A DNA stretch of 10,280 nucleotides from an uncultured Clostridia bacterium. Its GTDB lineage: Bacteria > Bacillota > Clostridia > Lachnospirales > Anaerotignaceae. Numbering within the stretch: position 1 is the first letter of the stretch; each line of letters opens with the position of its first letter. Below, piece by piece: positions 1 through 4,848 of the stretch. The notes beneath the pieces were generated by a model that did no database searches, was not told the origin of the DNA, and saw only the letters and a list, made by a program, of their open reading frames with translations. The position numbers and the translations under genes are program-made. The stretch is taken from NCBI GenBank assembly GCA_947036475.1, contig CAMQRG010000056.1, forward strand, positions 1 to 10,280, written 5' to 3'.

Positions 1-21
1 CATCGCCAGAAGGCTCTTTGG

Positions 22-50
22 AACCACGCGACTATCGCGTGGTTTTCTCT
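22..50 (+). terminator. Rho-independent terminator, rightward
   Basis: A perfect 10-bp stem (AACCACGCGA / TCGCGTGGTT) with a 3-base loop is followed by TTCTCT, so the U-rich side lies on the plus strand. It would stop rightward transcription entering from outside the window. The minus-strand reading lacks a U-tract. No plus-strand gene is visible in the first 21 bases. Confidence 0.6.
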
Positions 51-58
51 ACACAGGA

Positions 59-84
59 AACGCCCTGCTGAAGCAGGGCGTTTT
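59..84. terminator. Terminator hairpin after the sigma-like gene
   Basis: Stem AACGCCCTGC / GCAGGGCGTT with loop TGAA and TTTT on the plus-strand side. On the minus strand the stem ends in GTTTCCTG, a weaker U-tract. It lies just downstream of the leftward sigma-like gene that stops at 100, so it probably ends that operon and, with the hairpin at 22-50, separates it from a convergent unit to the left. Confidence 0.65.
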
Positions 85-99
85 GCAGCTTTTTCTAAG

Positions 100-507
100 T
101 TATGCAACTATTTCATATTTGCTTTCCCAATAGGGATCAGAAGCACTCAATGCCTCCAGCGAAACAGATGCGTTCCGCATGTCATACGGTGCCGAATGGA
201 ACCCATACATTGCCTTTGCACTTTTACAGTTTAGCAGTTCATACCGCAGCTGCATGGTAATATAGCTTTTCATGCTCATAGGCCCCGGCTGGTACCGTTC
301 CACCGCATGAATCAGGCGAATGGCAAGGTTCTGGTACACATCGTCCCTGTCCAGATGCGCAGCCTGGATCAGCAGCCAGTTTTTGCGTATCACCCTGTCA
401 ATGCAGTCAAGATAAGATACCACAAGCTCGTTGCGTTCCTCAATGGAGAGCCTGCCTGTATCTGGTGTTCCACCATCATTGTGCCTCTTTTTTTCTGATA
501 AATTCAT
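100..507 (-). CDS. Sigma-70 region 2-like protein, no region 4
   Basis: A 135-aa protein whose middle (about residues 28-92) looks like sigma-70 region 2: the DRDDVYQNLAIRLIHAVERY stretch matches the D-D/E-x-x-Q...L..A...Y core-binding helices, followed by a short segment like PMSMKSYITMQLRYELL. No region 4 (-35-binding HTH) is present, and the last 40 residues are low in recognisable features. Short region-2-only sigma-like proteins occur in clostridial mobile elements, where a partner may supply the rest; that is family knowledge, and no partner is seen here. ATG at 507 has CAGGAGG six bases upstream. It is the last gene of the leftward series and follows a leader that duplicates the one before the gene at 649-1086. 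Whether it binds core RNA polymerase is untested. Confidence 0.7.
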   Translation of the reverse strand: MNLSEKKRHNDGGTPDTGRLSIEERNELVVSYLDCIDRVIRKNWLLIQAAHLDRDDVYQNLAIRLIHAVERYQPGPMSMKSYITMQLRYELLNCKSAKAMYGFHSAPYDMRNASVSLEALSASDPYWESKYEIVA

Positions 508-512
508 TATTT

Positions 513-630
513 TCCTCCTGTTCCGGTTAAAACAAAAGACTGCAAAGCAGCGTTCTGAACGCCTTTTGCAGCCTTTCCAATGTTATGTCAGGCATAAAGC
601 CTGATAAATCTGTTTTTCATAGCCGGTTAA
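513..630 (-). promoter_or_regulatory. Leader A: structured 5' region, copy of leader B
   Basis: This intergenic stretch aligns with 1094-1208 upstream of the neighbouring gene. From the SD to the first hairpin (513-605 against 1094-1185) I count about 83 identical positions of 93. Read leftward it has the stem TCAGGC-N5-GCCTGA (588-604), the conserved string ATAACATTGGAAAG, a terminator-like hairpin (540-571) with TCTTTTGTTTT, then the SD. Similarity continues weakly up to a shared TTAACCG near 625-630. No convincing promoter was found inside it, so it may act on read-through transcription from upstream. Confidence 0.55.
529..573 (-). terminator. Terminator/attenuator in leader A
   Basis: Read leftward, outer stem CTGCAAA / TTTGCAG (540-546 with 565-571) encloses an inner GCGTT-CAG-AACGC stem and is followed by TCTTTTGTTTT. 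It sits about ten bases before the SD of the sigma-like gene. It either ends transcripts of the upstream gene or is a conditional attenuator of the downstream one. Confidence 0.6.
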
Positions 631-648
631 ATTTTTATGTTTTCCCTC

Positions 649-1086
649 CTATGCGAAAACCTCTGCCGGTTCCGTGTAACTTGTTTTATTTATTGTTTCG
701 AGCCATTCTTCTTCTGTATACCAGAATGCACAGTTTATTACGCCTTCGTGTCTGTCCGGGTATTTTTCCCTGAATTTCTTTATTGCCTCCTGTTCATTTT
801 CCGCCAGGATAATGATATAACCATTCGGAAAGGGAAATCTTGAATCACTTCCAAAAGTGAAATAAAACTTTTTATGCGGTTTCCCTGTTTTAAGTTCCAT
901 AAACCGCGTAAGAATAGCGGTTTCCAATGCCGTATTGCCGTTATTCAGTCCTTCATAATCCTTAAAGCATAAGTCTTTGTATGGACACGAAAACGGCCTG
1001 CCATGCAAATATTTTACATAGCAATCGGTGTTTTTATTGCATATTTCTTCAATTTCTGGCAAGATGCTACGATATGTGTACGTCAT
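649..1086 (-). CDS. Conserved hypothetical protein with Cys-containing N-terminus
   Basis: A 145-aa soluble protein I cannot assign to a named family. The N-terminal part carries four cysteines (C16, C22, C34, C40) with spacing that could hold a metal, although no standard zinc motif is formed. The C-terminal part (about 73-128) runs FYFTFGSDSRFPFPNGYII, then an ILAENEQEAIKKF helix and NCAFWYTEEEW; I recall similar short proteins of unknown function in clostridial mobile elements. No signal peptide or membrane segment. ATG at 1086 has AGGAGGAG six bases upstream. It lies between leader B (upstream) and leader A (downstream), so it shares its leader type with the sigma-like gene and may share its control. 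Function unknown. Confidence 0.75.
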   Translation of the reverse strand: MTYTYRSILPEIEEICNKNTDCYVKYLHGRPFSCPYKDLCFKDYEGLNNGNTALETAILTRFMELKTGKPHKKFYFTFGSDSRFPFPNGYIIILAENEQEAIKKFREKYPDRHEGVINCAFWYTEEEWLETINKTSYTEPAEVFA

Positions 1087-1093
1087 TTGCTTC

Positions 1094-1208
1094 TCCTCCT
1101 GTTCCAGTTAAAACAAAAGACTGCAAACAGCTTTTTAAGCACCTTTTGCAGTCTTTCCAATGTTATGTCAGGCGCAAAGCCTGATGAGTTCCTTTTTATT
1201 TGCGGTTA
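1094..1208 (-). promoter_or_regulatory. Leader B: structured 5' region, copy of leader A
   Basis: Second copy of the leader described at 513-630. The first hairpin is TCAGGC-N5-GCCTGA (1168-1184) and the terminator stem is GACTGCAAA / TTTGCAGTC (1119-1127 with 1145-1153). Where the copies differ, pairing is kept: the second base pair of the terminator stem is A-U here and G-U in A, and the inner stem is GCTT-AAA-AAGC here and GCGTT-CAG-AACGC in A. The reading frames that cross it differ between copies, so structure rather than a peptide appears conserved. The upstream end touches the HepT remnant stop codon at 1206. Confidence 0.55.
1110..1153 (-). terminator. Terminator/attenuator in leader B
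   Basis: Perfect 9-bp stem GACTGCAAA / TTTGCAGTC with a 17-base loop that can form its own 4-bp stem, followed on the leftward strand by TTTTGTTTT. The SD of the next gene begins about ten bases further on. It would end the DUF3990-MNT transcript, or gate expression of the gene at 649-1086. Confidence 0.65.
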
Positions 1209-1337
1209 AGCAATACACCGCAAGATTTTACCATGATATTCCTTCAACGTAGGAATATCATTTTCCACTGTTTCCGGCAAAATTTCAGCGTCAATGCTGG
1301 CATAATGATATGCGGCAGCACCTCTAGGATTCTGCAT
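1206..1337 (-). pseudogene. C-terminal remnant of a HepT-like HEPN toxin
   Basis: A 43-codon frame starts at an ATG inside the last codons of the MNT gene and ends with TAA at 1206. Its residues YHYASIDAEI and ETVENDIPTLKEY resemble the C-terminal helix of HepT/DUF86 HEPN proteins, where an R-N-x3-H-x-Y active-site motif precedes a D-x-E-I...W-x-T-V/I-x-x-D-I/L-P-x-L pattern. HepT proteins are usually about 110-145 aa; everything before the motif is missing. The motif reads RGAAAYHY, with the expected Asn replaced by Gly and the catalytic His by Tyr (TAT, one base from CAT). Position directly after an MNT gene is the normal place for HepT. I infer a deletion that left an inactive tail; a short translated peptide cannot be excluded. 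Confidence 0.6.
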
Positions 1338-1629
1338 ACAGCAGCACTTCGTCTTGCTTTATCTTCTCAAGAAAATCGTCTTCGAGGCTTCCTGTCGTAA
1401 GCACATCAACGCTCCTTTCCAACGCGGATTCTACTTCCTCACAAAAACCTCCAAGGGCAATCAGTCCTTTCAGGCAGCCTTTTTCTATCCTCAAATCAAT
1501 ATCGCTGTTTTCATGATAATCCCCGCGGGCGAATGAGCCGAAAAGATAGACCTTCGCGATGCCGTATTTCTTTGCAATCGGAACAATCCGCCCTTTCAGT
1601 TCCTCTATCATATCTGCCGGATCTTTCAC
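1324..1629 (-). CDS. Minimal nucleotidyltransferase (MNT/MntA-like antitoxin)
   Basis: A 101-aa protein with the Pol-beta-type nucleotidyltransferase core: GSFARGD at 31-37, the metal-binding pair in SDIDL (D43, D45) and a third acid in the SVDVL strand (D75). In the established MntA-HepT systems such proteins are antitoxins that AMPylate the HEPN toxin on tyrosine. The start is taken as GTG at 1629 because AGGAGG lies eight bases upstream and this gives the usual ~100-aa length; the frame stays open further upstream but there it overlaps the preceding gene. It follows the DUF3791-like gene by 34 bases. Its usual HepT partner survives only as a fragment overlapping its stop. It may now act on the ART-like protein upstream, or be an orphan; that is inference. 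Confidence 0.85.
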   Translation of the reverse strand: MKDPADMIEELKGRIVPIAKKYGIAKVYLFGSFARGDYHENSDIDLRIEKGCLKGLIALGGFCEEVESALERSVDVLTTGSLEDDFLEKIKQDEVLLYAES

Positions 1630-1663
1630 GTTTCCCGCCTCCTGCTTTCCTGCACACAGCTTC

Positions 1664-2104
1664 TCATGCGAGCAGCATGCCTTCCTCATAGCAGCATCTG
1701 AGATAATCCGGATTGCTGTAATACACGTTTGTATTAAAATCCGAAATCTCATCGCTGATGAACGATGCAAACACATTCATAATTGCCTGTGCCGCATCTG
1801 TGCTGCCCGTCGCAAGAACCAGACGCTGATAGACTTTTCCGATAGAATGCACAGACGGCACTTCATACCGGCATTCTGACACAGTATCAAAATTTCCATC
1901 CGGAATATGAAAATCCTCTGCCAGCTCATCGGAAACCTGAGCCAGGGAAAGGCAGTGGTTTACCTCCGCCGCACGAAGCTGGCGGGCAATTTCCTCTTTG
2001 CCAATCATTTTGACAACATCACACCGGCGGTTCTTTGTTTTTCGTGCAGTATATTCAATCAATGTGCAGACATAAAAAATATCATTTTTCAGCTTCTCGG
2101 TCAT
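1664..2104 (-). CDS. DUF3791-like protein with conserved C-terminal tail
   Basis: A 146-aa protein. The first ~70 residues (NDIFYVCTLIEYTARKTKNR through the FHIPDG segment) look like DUF3791, a small helical domain commonly encoded next to DUF3990. The second half (about 72-146: ECRYEVPSVHSIGKVYQRL, then VYYSNPDYLRCCYEEG) is a region I recall after or near such domains in Clostridia, with no known function. ATG at 2104 has GAAGGGAG 11 bases upstream; a TTG at 2125 in the same frame is a weaker alternative. The start overlaps the end of the DUF3990 gene by 23 bases, so translation is probably coupled. By its pairing it could be the antitoxin or adaptor of the DUF3990 protein; no direct evidence in the sequence. 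Confidence 0.65.
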   Translation of the reverse strand: MTEKLKNDIFYVCTLIEYTARKTKNRRCDVVKMIGKEEIARQLRAAEVNHCLSLAQVSDELAEDFHIPDGNFDTVSECRYEVPSVHSIGKVYQRLVLATGSTDAAQAIMNVFASFISDEISDFNTNVYYSNPDYLRCCYEEGMLLA

Positions 2105-2564
2105 CGGCGTTCTCGCTCCCTTCAAAACGCAGGCATTCCAAAGCCCTTATGGAATGAAAGCTAATCTGATGCGTTGGGTGTTTAAATTTTGCATACGCCC
2201 AAAATATCTCCCTGCTAATGTCGCCATTTAGGAAATCATTCACAAAATTCCAAATCGTATCGTCTGCCATAGGGCCTTCCACGATATCATAGCTATGGAT
2301 ATAGCCCGCCCTGCATTTTCCTATAAAGTCAAGCCATTCGTCCGTCATTTCCTCGAATTTCAGAATTTTCAGGCTTTCATTCTCCACATAGGAATATATG
2401 CTTACCACGCCTGCTCCATTTCGGCGGTTTGCCCATCTATATGCCTGTTCATAATTCTTTGTGCAATAAAAGCCCCATGAAAAGTCTTTTGTATAACGTG
2501 TTTTGCGAATTTCGGGAAATACTACGGCCTCGGTGCTTCCGTGGTATATTTCAATCGGCTTCAT
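2082..2564 (-). CDS. DUF3990 protein, ADP-ribosyltransferase-like
   Basis: A 160-aa protein with the order of motifs seen in DUF3990: IYHGS near the N-terminus (HG at 8-9), DFSWGFYCT (27-35) leading to QAYRWA (40-45), VEGPMADD (95-102) and HQISFHS (132-138). DUF3990 is placed in the ADP-ribosyltransferase fold group, where the first HG-type strand, a G-F-Y-x-T strand and a late catalytic position line the NAD pocket; activity of this member is inferred. ATG at 2564 is chosen because AGGAGA lies seven bases upstream; an ATG at 2600 lacks a good SD. First gene of a three-gene operon with the DUF3791-like and MNT genes. A toxin or regulatory modifier role is likely, and the target is unknown. 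Confidence 0.75.
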   Translation of the reverse strand: MKPIEIYHGSTEAVVFPEIRKTRYTKDFSWGFYCTKNYEQAYRWANRRNGAGVVSIYSYVENESLKILKFEEMTDEWLDFIGKCRAGYIHSYDIVEGPMADDTIWNFVNDFLNGDISREIFWAYAKFKHPTHQISFHSIRALECLRFEGSENADDREAEK

Positions 2565-2590
2565 CTTGATTTCTCCTGTTAGAATAGATA

Positions 2591-2617
2591 CTGGCTGCAT
2601 TTACAGCCAGCTTTTTT
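2591..2617 (+). terminator. Hairpin with rightward U-tract in the DUF3990 leader
   Basis: CTGGCTG / CAGCCAG with a 6-base loop is followed on the plus strand by CTTTTTT. There is no rightward gene before it, so it may block antisense read-through. On the leftward transcript the same stem lies between the start site and the SD of the DUF3990 gene, where it could also be an operator or RNA fold. Confidence 0.45.
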
Positions 2618-2639
2618 GTTCGCTGGATATTCTGCTTTT

Positions 2640-2668
2640 ATTATACCTTTTCTCGGCATAAAATAAAA
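2640..2668 (-). promoter_or_regulatory. Promoter of the DUF3990-DUF3791-MNT operon
   Basis: A consensus -10 TATAAT (2645-2640, read leftward) lies about 75 bases before the DUF3990 start codon. The -35 at 17-bp spacing reads TTTTAT and is poor, so the promoter may be weak or activator-dependent. It sits between repeat R1 and the hairpin at 2591-2617. Confidence 0.45.
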
Positions 2669-2705
2669 GCCTCTTTTCTAACTCTGATACACTCGTTTCA
2701 TAACT

Positions 2706-2881
2706 CGGAGTTTATCTAAGACCGTGGGGCACCGCCCCATTACCCCGCAAGGGACTTCGTCCCTTGACCCTTTACCCACCGCGCAAATGCGCGGTGGAAA
2801 ACAAAGTTTAGGGTCAAACCCTTTTCAAAGGGCTTGCAGGGGTGTTGGGGACAGAGTCCCCAAGGTCTAAGATAAATTCCA
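2706..2881. repeat. R1: multi-hairpin palindromic repeat
   Basis: A long imperfect palindrome centred on CCACCGCGC-AAAT-GCGCGGTGG (2776-2797). It contains five successive hairpins, including AAGGGAC-TTC-GTCCCTT (2749-2765) and TTGGGGAC-AGA-GTCCCCAA (2845-2863). Both outer ends are GACC/GGTC, and pairing extends into the flanks (GAGTTTATCT against AGATAAATTC). A second copy, R2, lies at 4507-4649 in inverted orientation. R1 fills the space between the SSB stop and the DUF3990 promoter; no gene is seen here. Confidence 0.85.
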
Positions 2882-2898
2882 GTTTATAGCAGTCCTTA

Positions 2899-3327
2899 TT
2901 ACGCAAACGGGTCAAATCCATCGTCAGCAAACGGGTCGAATCCGTTGGAATACCCGCTGTCTGCCGGTGCTTCTGCCGCCGCCTCCTTTTCCGGCGCGCT
3001 TTTTTTGCTTTCCGCGAAATAGATATTTTTCGCATCTATGTAATGGTAAGAGCGTTTTTCTCCATCTCTGGTTTCCCATTCGTTGCGGTACAGGCTCCCC
3101 TGGATTGCTACCAGCTGTCCTTTTTTCAGATATTTTTCAGCAAACTCCGCTTTTTTCCTCCATGCTACGATTTCGATAAAATCTGTGATTTTCTCGCCCT
3201 GTTCAGTCGTATAATCCCGTTCCACGGCAAGTCCGAATTTTGCCACAAGCAACGGGTCGCCGCCCTTCGTTTGCCGCATTTCCGGATCTCTTGTCAGCCT
3301 TCCCATAATAGAACAATTATTTAACAT
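2899..3327 (-). CDS. ssb: Single-stranded DNA-binding protein
   Basis: A 142-aa SSB that coats ssDNA during replication, repair or transfer. The OB-fold covers about residues 1-107: it opens MLNNCSIMGRLTRDPEMRQT, continues with KFGLAVERDY, DFIEIVAWRKKAEFAEKYLK and GQLVAIQGSL, and ends in YIDAKNIYF, all standard SSB landmarks. The tail (108-142) is short and Ala/Glu rich, then carries a tandem GFDPFA repeat (129-134 and 137-142) split by DD. The usual C-terminal partner-binding tip ends in DDIPF; here the Pro-Phe is followed by a final Ala and the motif is doubled. ATG at 3327 has AAGGAGGAG upstream. It lies 30 bases after the clamp gene and both sit between R1 and R2, suggesting a replication cassette of the element rather than the chromosomal rpsF-ssb-rpsR copy. 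Confidence 0.95.
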   Translation of the reverse strand: MLNNCSIMGRLTRDPEMRQTKGGDPLLVAKFGLAVERDYTTEQGEKITDFIEIVAWRKKAEFAEKYLKKGQLVAIQGSLYRNEWETRDGEKRSYHYIDAKNIYFAESKKSAPEKEAAAEAPADSGYSNGFDPFADDGFDPFA

Positions 3328-3357
3328 AAATATCTCCTCCTTATATTGTTTTCGTTT

Positions 3358-4476
3358 TTACGCCGCTTTTTTCGTATTCGTCTTTTTCGCCGTTTCTACC
3401 GGACGCCTCGGCATCAGGAAAAACAGTTCGTCCTTACTGCGGATCAGCACCGCGCCGTTCCGGTCTATTTTTATCTGCGCTATTCCGTGAATCACGCGGA
3501 ACAGGCTGCACAGCTCCTTGAGGGAATAGTAAAAACCACCCTTTGGCATTTCCGTACCGGTTTTTGCTGGCAGTTGCGTTTCTGCCGGATATTTCCCGCC
3601 GCTGCTTACCACAATTGTATTTTTCCGGAACACGATGTTCACTGTCATGTTTTCTTTGTCCGCAGACATCAAATCCAGTGCTCTTTTCATATCCTGCGCC
3701 TCCACCGTTGCCGTATATTCCGGATGAACGGCCTGCACCACGCGGTCGGTATCCAGAAAGCTGACGTCACGGTAAGTTTCCAGCGAAACCATTATGCCTT
3801 TTTTCATGAATACAACGCGGTTCTGTACCTCGCCTACGCTGTATTCGTCCTCATCTGCGGACATTGCCGCCAGCTTCAAAAACTGCTTTTTCGGCAGAAG
3901 GAACTGTTTTTCATTTCCGCAGCCGATGTCCTGCTTTGCCAGCATCATGCAGCGGCCGTTGGTTGCAGCTGCCTGCATCCTGTTTTTATGCGTGCGCAGG
4001 CAGATGCAGCCCAGGGCAATGTTCTTGCCACCTTCATCAACGGCGAAAGCGGTTTTTGCCGCCATGCTCCGGATACCGGAAATCCTGACAGTATCCTCCG
4101 GAAAAGGCATCTCCGGTTTTGGATAATTCTTTGCATCAAAGAAAATAATGTCGTAAACGGTTTTTTCCGTTTTTATCCTCACCATGCTCTTTTGGCGGTT
4201 CATAAGGAAACGTACCCGTCCATCGGGCGCGTGGGAGATAATATCAAACAGCAGCCTTGCGTCCAGCACGATACGCCCGCTTTCCCGGACGTCCGCTTTT
4301 TCCTTCAGGAAAATGGACATATCTATGTCCGTTCCAATCATGGACACCTCCTGTTTCTCCTCATCGCACTCCAGGTACACGCCGCGCAAAACCTCAGCGG
4401 ATATGCTGTTATTAACGATTTTCTTCACTTTTCCCGCCATTTCTTCCAAAACGCTTTGTTCCATTTCAAATTTCAT
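3358..4476 (-). CDS. dnaN: DNA polymerase III beta sliding clamp homologue
   Basis: A 372-aa protein of normal clamp length (E. coli DnaN is 366 aa). Recognisable parts are LDARLLFDIISHAPDG (71-86), YPKPEMPF (118-125) at the first interdomain region, ATNGRCMMLA (171-180) where DnaN has an A-T-D-G-H-R-L type motif, FLLPKKQF (192-199), and the C-terminal FFLMPRR (352-358) corresponding to the M-P-x-R/x-L end that forms the protein-binding cleft. A 14-residue Lys/Thr/Ala tail follows, beyond the usual C-terminus. ATG at 4476 has AGGAGGTG four bases upstream. Divergence and context (SSB, helicase, hairpin repeats) mark it as an accessory clamp of a mobile element, not the host dnaN next to dnaA. 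Nearby proteins carry clamp-binding motifs that could dock on it. Confidence 0.88.
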   Translation of the reverse strand: MKFEMEQSVLEEMAGKVKKIVNNSISAEVLRGVYLECDEEKQEVSMIGTDIDMSIFLKEKADVRESGRIVLDARLLFDIISHAPDGRVRFLMNRQKSMVRIKTEKTVYDIIFFDAKNYPKPEMPFPEDTVRISGIRSMAAKTAFAVDEGGKNIALGCICLRTHKNRMQAAATNGRCMMLAKQDIGCGNEKQFLLPKKQFLKLAAMSADEDEYSVGEVQNRVVFMKKGIMVSLETYRDVSFLDTDRVVQAVHPEYTATVEAQDMKRALDLMSADKENMTVNIVFRKNTIVVSSGGKYPAETQLPAKTGTEMPKGGFYYSLKELCSLFRVIHGIAQIKIDRNGAVLIRSKDELFFLMPRRPVETAKKTNTKKAA

Positions 4477-4506
4477 GCCGCACCTCCTATTTCATAGACC
4501 TGTTAA

Positions 4507-4649
4507 GACCTTGGGGCACCGCCCCAAACCCCGCAAGCCCTTTGAAAAGGGCTTGACCCCAAACTTTATTTCCACCGCGCTAATGCGCGGTGGGTAAAGG
4601 GTCAAGGGCTGAAAGCCCTTGCGGGGTGGTGGGGCAGAGCCCTGCGGTC
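4507..4649. repeat. R2: multi-hairpin repeat, inverted copy of R1
   Basis: Palindrome centred on CCACCGCGC-TAAT-GCGCGGTGG (4572-4593), with hairpins TTGGGGC-ACC-GCCCCAA, AAGCCCTTT-GA-AAAGGGCTT and AAGGGCT-GAA-AGCCCTT (4604-4620). Its left arm matches the reverse complement of the right arm of R1, and its right arm that of the left arm of R1. In the last hairpin two stem pairs differ from R1 and both remain paired (C-G for A-T, T-A for C-G). It fills the gap between the clamp gene and the small clamp-binding protein. A plus-strand T-run at 4649-4653 could make it a rightward terminator. Confidence 0.85.
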
Positions 4650-4660
4650 TTTTTCTTTTC

Positions 4661-4816
4661 TCATTGCTGCATTGCATCAAACAGCGAAAGCTGGTTTTCA
4701 AACTGGAACGGCGGTTCCGCCTGTGGTTCCTCCTGTTCCATGCTCCTGCACTCGCTTAAAAATTTCCTCAGCGTGTTTTCGTCCGTTAAATCAATCACTG
4801 TCATTTCGCTCTGCAT
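4661..4816 (-). CDS. Small protein ending in a beta-clamp-binding motif
   Basis: A 51-aa acidic protein (63 aa if read from ATG at 4852). It begins MQSEMTVIDLTDENTLRKFL, a short helix-forming region, and ends ENQLSLFDAMQQ. QLSLF fits the established beta-clamp-binding consensus QL(S/D)LF. I prefer ATG at 4816 because GGGAGCAGG lies about eight bases upstream; the alternative ATG at 4852 overlaps the helicase stop as ATGA but has no good SD and would rely on coupling. It is the last gene of the helicase operon and is separated from the clamp gene only by R2. It could be an adaptor or clamp regulator. I know no named family for it. Confidence 0.7.
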   Translation of the reverse strand: MQSEMTVIDLTDENTLRKFLSECRSMEQEEPQAEPPFQFENQLSLFDAMQQ

Positions 4817-4848
4817 ATTTCCTGCTCCCTTCCATATTCCTTCGGTAA

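Noticed and set aside
520..620. Leader peptides in leaders A and B (for example MKNRFIRLYA in A)
   Set aside because: The corresponding frames in the two copies differ in start codon, frame and end, while the RNA stems are kept, so structure is the simpler explanation.
1234..1260. Perfect 9-bp inverted repeat TGATATTCC / GGAATATCA
   Set aside because: It lies inside the HepT remnant frame, has no U-tract and no promoter nearby. I cannot tell it from coding chance.
1630..1776. A longer MNT protein starting at 1776
   Set aside because: The extra 49 residues overlap the DUF3791-like gene and look like out-of-frame translation. GTG at 1629 has an AGGAGG at the right distance and gives the normal MNT length.
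2814..3035. A 73-codon minus-strand frame very rich in Arg and Lys
   Set aside because: It overlaps the end of the SSB gene in another frame and runs into repeat R1; the basic composition comes from the GC-rich complement.
3346..4497. A 383-codon open frame on the plus strand
   Set aside because: It lies wholly antisense to the sliding clamp gene, is rich in His, Phe, Cys and Arg as expected of a complement frame, has no SD and resembles no family.
2706..4649. CRISPR array or insertion sequence
   Set aside because: The repeats are two inverted palindromes 1.6 kb apart with genes between. There are no regular spacers, no cas genes, no transposase and no visible target duplication.
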